A stretch of 6,147 bases of DNA from an uncultured Sphingomonas sp. (lineage in GTDB: Bacteria; Pseudomonadota; Alphaproteobacteria; Sphingomonadales; Sphingomonadaceae), in NCBI GenBank assembly GCA_934555855.1, contig CAKTFL010000138.1, positions 1 to 6,147 of the forward strand, in the 5' to 3' direction. The notes beneath the pieces were generated by a model that had not been told where the DNA came from, made no database searches, and worked only from the letters and a program-made list of their open reading frames with translations. Shown here one piece after another: positions 1-5,121 of the stretch. Made by a program: the position numbers and the translations under genes. Position 1 is the first letter of the stretch, and each line of letters starts with the position of its first letter.

Positions 1-2
1 CC

Positions 3-893
3 CTGGGACAGGTCGGCAACCTGCCGGTCGTGCTGATCGAGGGCGACCGCAGCCAGGATACGCCCCACGCCCGGCGCTTCGAATGGGACGAGCTGAAGAC
101 GGCGTATAACGGCCGAGCCGTTCGCACCCGCGCCATCGCCAACGGCGGCATGGAGACATTCGAGCCGCCCTTCCGCGGCGCGATCGTCATCGCCCAGAAC
201 GCGCCGGTCGAGGCGTCGCCGGCACTCCGCGAACGCATCATGGCGATCGACATCGACAAGTCGCTGTTCAGCCCCGCCGGCAAGACGGCCGGCGAGCAGC
301 TGTCCCGCATGGAAATGGACGACCTGTCCGGCTTCATCGTCCATGTCGTCCGCCGCGAGACCGAGATCCTGAAGGCGTATCGCGAGGCGTTCGTCGGCCA
401 CGAAAAGCGGATGCTGGCCCATCCAGGCATCCGCAACGGTCGTCTCGCCAAGAATCACGCCCAGCTCGCCGCCATGCTCGACGCCATGCGGCTGGTCGTG
501 AAGACGCTGACGGACGGCCAGGTCGCCGAGGCGCAGGCGTTCATCCTGACCATGCTTGAACAGCGCCAGCGCGCGATCGAGACCGATCACCCGCATGTCG
601 AGCGCTTCTGGGAGATCTTCGACCACCTCCGCATGGTCGAGGGCGCCAACACCGAGCGCCCGGTCGATCACAGCCGCAATCCGGAGCGGATCGCGATCAG
701 CCTGGTGCATTTCGAGCAGCGCTGCGCGGACGCCCGCCTCGACCTGCCCTGCACCGTCACCGAACTGAAGCGTCACCTGAAAAGCAGCAAGCGCCGCAAG
801 TTCGTCGAGACCGGGAGCGTCAACTCCTGGCTCGGGAAGACCGTCAATTGCTGGATCTTCCGCAACCCCGACCACCCCCAATCCACCCGATGA
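3..893 (+). CDS. Phage-type toprim/primase-helicase, C-terminal fragment (5' end outside window)
   Basis: The frame is open from the left edge (first full codon at 3), so this is the last 296 residues of a longer protein; the GTG at 30 lies inside the domain and is not a credible start. The sequence resembles the C-terminal half of prophage toprim-containing primase-helicases. Visible signs are a hydrophobic strand ending in acidic residues (VVLIEGD, visible residues 9-15), an EWDELK segment, then a strand ending in polar residues (AIVIAQN, about 60-66) like a sensor-1/motif C, followed by a basic RERI segment (about 76-79) that may supply an arginine finger. The last ~90 residues look like a winged-helix DNA-binding domain ending in CWIFRNP. 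By family it would unwind and prime element DNA during replication; the Walker A and toprim parts would lie upstream, unseen. The stop overlaps an in-frame ATG (890) of the next gene. Confidence 0.78.
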   Translation: MGQVGNLPVVLIEGDRSQDTPHARRFEWDELKTAYNGRAVRTRAIANGGMETFEPPFRGAIVIAQNAPVEASPALRERIMAIDIDKSLFSPAGKTAGEQLSRMEMDDLSGFIVHVVRRETEILKAYREAFVGHEKRMLAHPGIRNGRLAKNHAQLAAMLDAMRLVVKTLTDGQVAEAQAFILTMLEQRQRAIETDHPHVERFWEIFDHLRMVEGANTERPVDHSRNPERIAISLVHFEQRCADARLDLPCTVTELKRHLKSSKRRKFVETGSVNSWLGKTVNCWIFRNPDHPQSTR

Positions 894-907
894 CCACCCA
901 CCCGCTG

Positions 908-914
908 AAAGGAG
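908..914 (+). promoter_or_regulatory. Ribosome binding site that decides the start at 920
   Basis: AAAGGAG sits 5 nt upstream of the ATG at 920. The alternative in-frame ATG at 890 overlaps the previous stop as ATGA, as at other junctions here, but it has only a C-rich stretch upstream. Confidence 0.6.
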
Positions 915-919
915 CCACC

Positions 920-1417
920 ATGCTGCCCTTTACCCCTCCCGCGCGCCACATCGACGCCGACTTTGCCGCCAGCCTGACCCAGCCGCTCACCCCGGCCGGC
1001 TACCTGACCCTGCGCCGCGAGGCCGCCGGCTTCTCGCCGGAACAGCTCGCCCGCGCGCTGGTCATGCTCGACGATCACCGCCGCCCCCTCCCCTGCCGTC
1101 GCCTGACCCTGGAACAGGGCCGCACCCGCTATCGCAGGATGCTCGACCTGGTCCGCCTGCTGGAACGCCGGGGCAGCGTCACCCGCTGCCGCGACACCCT
1201 CGCCGCCATCGCCAGCCTCTTCCCCTTCGACCCCGCCGTCTACCGCGCCCTCGTCGACGCGCCGGCCGACAGCCACCCCCGCATCTGCCGCAGCTGCGGT
1301 TGCAGCGGCCATGATGCCTGCATCGACCATCACGAAAATGTCTGCCGCTGGGTCACCCCCAAGATTTGCAGCGCCTGCGTCAGCCAGATCGGCGCCAGCC
1401 TGGCGGTGGCCGCATGA
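920..1417 (+). CDS. HTH and Cys-rich zinc-finger phage protein
   Basis: This 165-aa protein has two visible parts. Residues about 23-60 (LTPAGYLTLRREAAGFSPEQ and following) look like a XRE-type helix-turn-helix. The C-terminal part carries seven cysteines in a compact pattern: C123, C126, C128, C134, C142, C150 and C153, with RICRSCGCSGHDAC and a C-x2-C close to the end. This resembles a short zinc-binding module seen at the end of small phage proteins in Alphaproteobacteria. A DNA-binding regulator is the best guess; the target is unknown. I chose ATG 920 for its AAAGGAG site; starting at 890 would add ten residues and restore an ATGA overlap with the primase gene. The protein ends AVAA and its stop overlaps the next start (ATGA at 1414). 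Confidence 0.72.
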   Translation: MLPFTPPARHIDADFAASLTQPLTPAGYLTLRREAAGFSPEQLARALVMLDDHRRPLPCRRLTLEQGRTRYRRMLDLVRLLERRGSVTRCRDTLAAIASLFPFDPAVYRALVDAPADSHPRICRSCGCSGHDACIDHHENVCRWVTPKICSACVSQIGASLAVAA

Positions 1418-1779
1418 CCAGCATGACCATGCGCGTCGCGCGCGGCGCGGGCGGCGAGGTCCGTCACGTCCCTACCGCCTTCACCCCGCCGGCCAGGAAG
1501 GGCGGCGCGAAGAAGCGCCATGTCCCCGACCCCATCAAGACCAACGGCGAAAGCGCGGCCGAGGAGATCCGGCTCCTGCTGGAGCGCTTGGAGCGTCTTC
1601 ACGAGGAGAAGCAGGGGATCGCCGACGACATCCGCGACGTGGAAGCCGAGGCGAAGGGCCGCGGCTACGACCCCGCCGCCCTGAACGCCATCCGCAAGAT
1701 CCGGCTCAAGCGGAAAGAGGAATACCAGGAAGAGAGCGCCATCCGGGAGCTCTACATGCAGCATCTGGGGATGCTGTGA
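1414..1779 (+). CDS. DUF2312/GapR-family DNA-binding protein
   Basis: This is a 121-aa protein whose residues about 43-121 match the GapR/DUF2312 family along their whole length without obvious gaps: AAEEIRLLLERLERL, a coiled-coil segment, the family hallmark AEAKGRGYD (78-86), a basic RKIRLKRK stretch and the C-terminal ELYMQHLG helix. Known family members (Caulobacter GapR, about 89 aa) are nucleoid-associated proteins that encircle overtwisted, AT-rich DNA ahead of forks and transcription and help type II topoisomerases. This copy has an additional basic N-terminal tail of about 40 residues (R/K/P-rich, probably disordered). Next to a primase-helicase it may serve element replication, or it may modulate host chromatin; this is inference. 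The start at 1414 overlaps the previous stop (ATGA). No clear Shine-Dalgarno sequence is visible, which suggests translational coupling. Confidence 0.88.
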   Translation: MTSMTMRVARGAGGEVRHVPTAFTPPARKGGAKKRHVPDPIKTNGESAAEEIRLLLERLERLHEEKQGIADDIRDVEAEAKGRGYDPAALNAIRKIRLKRKEEYQEESAIRELYMQHLGML

Positions 1780-2225
1780 TGACCCGCCCCCGCTGGTCCA
1801 ACGACCACGCCCTGCTCGCCGCCGTCGCCAAGCACCTGGTCCCGATCGAGACCGAGGAGATGCGCCAGCTGGTCACGGCCGGTCACGTCGGCCGCCCCAC
1901 CGGCCTGGCACACGTCCGCGCCATGCGTGCGGTCGCGACCGGCTGGACCGCGCTCGCCGCGATCGAGCCCGAGCCGCCCCACCTTTATGACGGCGACCAG
2001 GGCGGCGCCTGGCCTTTCGAGCGCCGCCAGGCGCTGGAACGGGCGCTCAAGGGCGCCCAGGCCCGCGCCGCTGGCGACCCGCACGATCCCGAGCTCGCCG
2101 GCATCGCCGACGCCGTCGCCACCCTGATCTGGTGGGAGACGGCCGACCCGTCGGCCCGCTTCCTCGTCGACACCACCATCGCCTGGCGCACCCGCCCGGC
2201 CCTCACCCTTGGAGTAGCCGCATGA
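1779..2225 (+). CDS. Hypothetical protein, 148 aa
   Basis: I do not recognise this protein. It is mostly helical by appearance, with an N-terminal segment reading like a small DNA-binding or protein-interaction helix set (WSNDHALLAAVAKHL, then EEMRQLVTAGHVGRPTGLAH), a middle Ala/Arg-rich helix (about residues 80-95) and a hydrophobic helix ADAVATLIWWE around 108-118. No signal peptide, transmembrane segment or Cys cluster is seen. The start ATG shares its A with the upstream TGA (TGATG), and GGGGA lies 7 nt upstream at 1767-1771. Third-position GC matches the surrounding genes, which supports real coding. It ends GVAA and overlaps the next start by ATGA. A role in the replication/accessory module is implied only by position. 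Confidence 0.68.
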   Translation: MTRPRWSNDHALLAAVAKHLVPIETEEMRQLVTAGHVGRPTGLAHVRAMRAVATGWTALAAIEPEPPHLYDGDQGGAWPFERRQALERALKGAQARAAGDPHDPELAGIADAVATLIWWETADPSARFLVDTTIAWRTRPALTLGVAA

Positions 2226-2479
2226 CCATCACCGTGATCCATGGCGCGCCCGGCACAGGCAAGACGCGTCACGAAGAGCATCTGCGCGAGCACTATGGCT
2301 GCGCGCGCATCCTGGACGAATGGGACCCTAAGGGCGTGACCAGGCAATCTGTCCGCCCCCGCCACGGGGACTTGGTGCTAACCCAGTGCAGCCCCGAGAC
2401 CATCCGCCATCACCTTGGCTCCGCCGCGCGGATTGTGAGCATCGAGCAGGCTCTGCGCGCGATCGGCGGTGCCGCATGA
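2222..2479 (+). CDS. Mini P-loop protein, 85 aa
   Basis: The N-terminus is a short strand (ITVIH) followed by a perfect Walker A motif GAPGTGKT at residues 8-15. Next come a helix with basic and acidic residues, a possible Walker B-like ILDEWD (about 34-39), and a second strand GDLVLTQC with polar end that could act as a sensor. At 85 aa it is far shorter than a normal AAA+ or ABC ATPase domain (usually over 150 aa), so it resembles only the nucleotide-binding core. I recall similarly built small proteins in alphaproteobacterial prophages, without known function. GGAG at 2211-2214 lies 7 nt before the ATG, inside the end of the previous gene; the junction is ATGA. Nucleotide binding is likely, while hydrolysis and biological role are unknown. 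Confidence 0.72.
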   Translation: MTITVIHGAPGTGKTRHEEHLREHYGCARILDEWDPKGVTRQSVRPRHGDLVLTQCSPETIRHHLGSAARIVSIEQALRAIGGAA

Positions 2480-2652
2480 TGCACGTCTACATCGACCAGC
2501 GCGAAGCCCGCCGGCGCGAGATCGACAACCTCGACGCCGTCAGCCGAACCCGCGCCCTGACCGAGACCGAGAGCCGCCGCCTCGAAAGCCTCCTCAACCG
2601 CGAACGCTACGCCGGCCATTCCGCACGGCGTCGCAAAGGGAAAGCCGCATGA
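2476..2652 (+). CDS. Small charged helical protein, 58 aa
   Basis: This is a short, strongly charged peptide, rich in Arg and Glu and predicted helical, with an amphipathic segment TETESRRLESLLNRE near residues 29-43 and a very basic tail (RRRKGKAA). No known family is recognised. Support for coding comes from ATGA overlaps at both ends (2476-2479 and 2649-2652), its fit in an unbroken run of coupled genes and matching codon style. A second ATG directly follows the first (ATGATG), so the exact start may be 2479. The basic tail suggests nucleic-acid or protein binding, which is inference only. Confidence 0.58.
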   Translation: MMHVYIDQREARRREIDNLDAVSRTRALTETESRRLESLLNRERYAGHSARRRKGKAA

Positions 2653-3125
2653 CCCGCTACGCCGCCACGACGGATGTCAGCAGCACCCGCTCCCGCGAGG
2701 AGATCGAGCGCACCCTTGAGCGCTATGGCGCCGACCAGTTCCTCTACGGCTGGCAGGACAGCGCTGCCATGGTCGGCTTCCGCATGAACGGCCGCCAGAT
2801 CCGCTTCATCCTGGCGATGCCGGGGAAGACCGAGCGCCGCTTCACCCACCACAGCCGTGGCAAGCGCACGCCCGATGCCGCTCTGAAGGAATGGGAACAG
2901 GCCGTCCGCCAGCGCTGGCGCGCCCTCGCACTGGTTATCAAGGCAAAGGTGGAAGCCGTCGAGAGCGGCATCAGCATCTTCGAAGACGAGTTCCTCGCCA
3001 ATATCGTCCTCCCCACCGGCGAAACGGCCGGCGCCTGGATGCGCCCCCAGATCGCGGAGGCATACCGCGTCGGCACCATGCCCGCCCTCCTCCCGATGCT
3101 GCCAGCGCCGAAGGAGGGTGCATGA
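2649..3125 (+). CDS. Conserved phage hypothetical protein, 158 aa
   Basis: The protein resembles a widespread family of unknown function in alphaproteobacterial prophages. Recognisable parts are an N-terminal SREEIERTLERYGADQF helix with GWQDSAAMVGFRMNGRQI (about residues 16-50, a strand-rich module), then EWEQAVRQRWRALALVIKAK (about 91-110) and a conserved-looking ISIFEDEFLANIVLPTG segment (119-135) followed by WMRPQIAEAY (about 140-149). No catalytic motif, signal peptide or membrane segment is evident. The start overlaps the previous stop (ATGA). The end of the gene contains the strong Shine-Dalgarno of the next gene. Function unknown; presence beside primase and methyltransferase genes fits an early phage operon. 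Confidence 0.78.
   Translation: MTRYAATTDVSSTRSREEIERTLERYGADQFLYGWQDSAAMVGFRMNGRQIRFILAMPGKTERRFTHHSRGKRTPDAALKEWEQAVRQRWRALALVIKAKVEAVESGISIFEDEFLANIVLPTGETAGAWMRPQIAEAYRVGTMPALLPMLPAPKEGA
3111..3117 (+). promoter_or_regulatory. Strong ribosome binding site for the winged-helix gene
   Basis: AAGGAGG, close to a perfect anti-16S match, lies 4 nt before the ATG at 3122 and inside the last codons of the preceding gene. It is one of the strongest sites in the module and could raise translation of the winged-helix protein relative to its neighbours. Confidence 0.6.
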
Positions 3126-3373
3126 CGCGCCCCCTGTCCTTCGACGACTTCATCGCTCTCCGCTACCTTGAGCAGCAGGGCTCGACGATGACACATCACG
3201 TCGCGCGAACGCTCGGCTACGAGCGCGTCCATGGCGGCAGCGCCACGCGGAAGGCACGGACGCTCCTGCGCCGGCTCGAGCGGTGGGGCTATGTCGCCGG
3301 CGAGCGCGTATCGCTGCATGGTAATGTCCTCTGGTACGCGATCACTGACGCGGGCCGGGAGGCCCTGGCCTGA
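3122..3373 (+). CDS. Small winged-helix (MarR/PadR-like) protein, 83 aa
   Basis: The order of elements suits a minimal winged-helix domain: helix SFDDFIALRYLEQQGS, helix THHVARTLGY (about residues 24-33), a basic helix KARTLLRRLERWGYV (44-58), then a hairpin wing and the typical ending WYAITDAGREALA (71-83), which is common at the end of MarR/PadR-like and other winged-helix domains. It is only a DNA-binding domain, without room for a ligand or dimerisation domain. It could regulate the element's genes or act as a phage DNA-binding adaptor. It starts within an ATGA overlap and its stop forms TGATG with the methyltransferase gene. Confidence 0.66.
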   Translation: MTRPLSFDDFIALRYLEQQGSTMTHHVARTLGYERVHGGSATRKARTLLRRLERWGYVAGERVSLHGNVLWYAITDAGREALA

Positions 3374-4377
3374 TGCCCATCTCCCCCGAGAACGCCGCCC
3401 GCTACCCGGCTGACTGGCCCGCGATCAGCCTCCGCATCCGCAAGCAGCGCGCGGGCGATCGATGCGAATGTCAGGGCGAATGCGGCCATGACCATGGCGG
3501 GCGCTGCCCCGAGCTGGACGGCCGGCCGCACACCATCACCCGCTCGCCCGTCGTGCTGACGGTCGGCCACCTCCACCACGATCCCGAGCGCTCGGCCGAC
3601 GACGAGCTGCGCGCCTGGTGTCAGCGCTGCCACCTCGCTTACGACCAGGCGCACCACGCCGCCAACGCGCGCCGGACTGCGTCGCTGCGCCGGATCGATG
3701 CCGCGTCCACGATCGAACTATTCGGCGGTGATCTTGGCGACCGGACTCGCCAGCCGGTGCCGCTGCCCGACGTGAAGCCGCTCCCTCCGGCCGAGCCGGC
3801 CGCCTGGCCGTTCGGTGACCTGGTCCCGCACCGCTACGGCGCGATCCTCGCCGATCCGCCCTGGCGCTTCCTCAACCGCACCGTTGCCGGCGAGAAGAAG
3901 AACCCCGTCGCCCATTACCCGTGCATGTCGCTTGCCGAGCTGGCCGCGCTCCCGGTCGCTCGTCTCGCCGCGCCCGACTGCGCGCTGGTCATGTGGGCGA
4001 CGGCGCCGCTCCTCCACCGCGCGATCGAGCTGATGGCGGCCTGGGGCTTCACCTTCAAGAGCGCCGGCACCTGGGCGAAGCGGTCCCGGACGGGCCAGCG
4101 CTGGACGTTCGGCACCGGCTACGTCTTCCGCTCGGCCGCGGAGTTCTACCTGGTCGGCACGATCGGCAAGCCGCGCGTCCTGTCCCGCTCGATCCGCAAC
4201 CTGATCGAGGCGCCCGTGCGCGAGCACTCCCGCAAGCCCGACCAGCTGCACACCGATGTCGAGCAGCTCTACGCCGGCCCCTACGCCGAGCTCTTCGCCC
4301 GCCAGCGCCGCCCCGGCTGGAACGCCTGGGGCAACGATGTGGAGCGGTTTCCCGAAGCGGCCGGGAGTGTCCAATGA
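3373..4377 (+). CDS. HNH-like zinc domain fused to MT-A70 N6-adenine methyltransferase
   Basis: This 334-aa protein joins two modules. Residues 1 to about 105 match the small phage HNH-like protein: C31, C33, C37, C45, a TVGHLHHDP segment (63-71) and CQRCHLAYD (83-91). About residues 112-148 are a Pro-rich linker. Residues 149-326 are an MT-A70 methyltransferase with the catalytic DPPW at 161-164, HYPCMSLAELAALP (181-194), LVMWAT (205-210), FGTGYVFR (246-253), REHSRKPD (283-290) and FARQRRPGWNAWG (308-320). MT-A70 prophage enzymes transfer a methyl group from S-adenosylmethionine to adenine N6 in DNA, often to hide phage DNA from restriction. The zinc domain may guide DNA binding or cut DNA; the central Asn expected for HNH nucleases appears replaced by Glu78, so cutting is doubtful. 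No separate restriction gene is visible. ATG 3373 has GGGAGG 10 nt upstream. Confidence 0.88.
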   Translation: MPISPENAARYPADWPAISLRIRKQRAGDRCECQGECGHDHGGRCPELDGRPHTITRSPVVLTVGHLHHDPERSADDELRAWCQRCHLAYDQAHHAANARRTASLRRIDAASTIELFGGDLGDRTRQPVPLPDVKPLPPAEPAAWPFGDLVPHRYGAILADPPWRFLNRTVAGEKKNPVAHYPCMSLAELAALPVARLAAPDCALVMWATAPLLHRAIELMAAWGFTFKSAGTWAKRSRTGQRWTFGTGYVFRSAAEFYLVGTIGKPRVLSRSIRNLIEAPVREHSRKPDQLHTDVEQLYAGPYAELFARQRRPGWNAWGNDVERFPEAAGSVQ

Positions 4378-4634
4378 CCCGGGTCGTGAAGGTCTCGGGT
4401 GATCGCATCGAGTTCGCCTTGAGGATTTGGGATGGCGAACGGCGCGCCCATGTCGATCTCCATGGCTGGGTCACGCGCGACATGCGACTGCATAGCCCGA
4501 GTGCTTCGATCCCCTTCACCGATCGGGATGGACGCCACGCCGGCTGGCTCTGCGCCAGCATCGGCTCGAATGGCCCCGGCAACCCGCGCCGCCACAGTCT
4601 ACATCGCGATATTCGAAAGCTGCTCAAGCCATGA
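4374..4634 (+). CDS. Hypothetical protein, 86 aa
   Basis: I do not recognise it. The first half alternates strands (RVVKVSGDRIEFALRIW, about residues 3-19, then ERRAHVDLHGWV) and the second half is rich in Ser, Gly and Arg, ending in a basic helix HRDIRKLLKP. There are no Cys pairs typical of zinc sites, no signal peptide and no membrane segment. GGGAG at 4363-4367 lies 6 nt before the ATG, which overlaps the methyltransferase stop (ATGA). The G/C content at third positions is lower than in the upstream genes. The reading frame is preferred over neighbours because it continues the chain of stop/start overlaps at both ends. Confidence 0.55.
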   Translation: MTRVVKVSGDRIEFALRIWDGERRAHVDLHGWVTRDMRLHSPSASIPFTDRDGRHAGWLCASIGSNGPGNPRRHSLHRDIRKLLKP

Positions 4635-4837
4635 AGACGATAAAGCTCAATATCGAGGTAATTGTCAGCGCCGAGGTGACTACCGCTTGCCTCAAAAACG
4701 AGGTGAAGGCCCGTCTCTCGGGCGGGCAGACGGCTGTAGCCTTTCGCAAGGGCACACAACCGGACCCGGACCGCGTTCGGCAAGGCACGATCGATTGGAG
4801 CAGGGTCAAGGTGACCCAGAAGCACGGGAAGGGATGA
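4631..4837 (+). CDS. Hypothetical protein, 68 aa
   Basis: No family is recognised. The protein begins with a probable beta strand (KTIKLNIEVIVSAEV), has a middle helix (CLKNEVKARLSGG) and a lysine/arginine-rich, strand-like end (DWSRVKVTQKHGKG). It is small and positively charged overall. The gene is visibly more A/T-rich than the upstream genes, which may indicate a separate origin. Its start overlaps the previous stop (ATGA at 4631) and its stop overlaps the next start (4834), the main support for it being translated. Small size and position before a HTH gene would also fit a regulator or antitoxin, but nothing specific supports that. Confidence 0.52.
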   Translation: MKTIKLNIEVIVSAEVTTACLKNEVKARLSGGQTAVAFRKGTQPDPDRVRQGTIDWSRVKVTQKHGKG

Positions 4838-5121
4838 CCGACCTCCTCACCCCCGAGCAGGCAGCGGATCGCCTGCATATCTGTACCAAGACCTTGCGCC
4901 GACTCCGGCGCGAAGGTCACATTCGCTATGTCGCCATCACCGACCGCAAGACTCGATACCGGCCGGAGGACTGCGATGAGTTCGTCGCCAGCCGCGCCCG
5001 GAAGGCCCCTGAATGTCCGTCTACAAGCCGCAAAAGTCGCCGTATTGGCACTACGATTTCGTCTGGAAAGGTCGTCGCTTTCACGGATCGACAGGCGCGA
5101 AAAGCAAAAGGGACGCGCTAA
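4834..5121 (+). CDS. Excisionase-like HTH DNA-binding protein
   Basis: The first 55 residues form a MerR/excisionase-type HTH (HTH_17-like): LLTPEQAADRLHICTKTLRR (4-23) followed by LRREGHIRYVAI and a basic wing with RYRPEDCDEFVASR (41-54). Proteins of this type direct integrase towards excision or repress its promoter; the position directly before the integrase fits that role. The frame stays open 109 nt into the integrase gene, so residues about 61-95 are encoded by DNA read in another frame as the integrase N-terminus; this tail is Lys/Arg/Ser-rich. A purine-rich GGGAAGGG at 4826-4833 abuts the ATG. It is not certain that the protein is a true excisionase rather than a transcriptional regulator. 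Confidence 0.72.
   Translation: MTDLLTPEQAADRLHICTKTLRRLRREGHIRYVAITDRKTRYRPEDCDEFVASRARKAPECPSTSRKSRRIGTTISSGKVVAFTDRQARKAKGTR
5000..5005 (+). promoter_or_regulatory. Ribosome binding site of the integrase
   Basis: GGAAGG is placed 7 nt before the ATG at 5013. It lies inside the coding sequence of the HTH gene, so integrase translation is likely coupled to, or competes with, translation of the HTH protein. Confidence 0.5.

Noticed and set aside
848..919. Upstream starts at 848 and 890 for the HTH/zinc protein
   Set aside because: Start 848 gives a Pro-rich leader wholly inside the primase gene. Start 890 fits the ATGA pattern but lacks a Shine-Dalgarno site, whereas 920 has AAAGGAG; 890 remains possible.
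773..1333. Open frame of 186 codons on the minus strand over the HTH/zinc gene
   Set aside because: Low-complexity Ala/Gly/Val product opposite a frame with ordered Cys pairs and a good ribosome binding site.
3718..4374. Open frame of 218 codons on the minus strand opposite the methyltransferase
   Set aside because: The translation has only Ala/Gly/Arg/Val-rich repeats and no domain; the + strand carries clear MT-A70 motifs.
3373..4377. A complete restriction-modification system in one protein
   Set aside because: The HNH core looks altered and there is no specificity domain, so calling it restriction-modification would go beyond the sequence; kept only as a possibility in the fusion finding.
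4631..5121. Toxin-antitoxin pair formed by the 68-aa protein and the HTH protein
   Set aside because: The sizes and overlap fit, but the 68-aa protein has no recognisable toxin motif and the HTH is better explained as excisionase-like next to the integrase.
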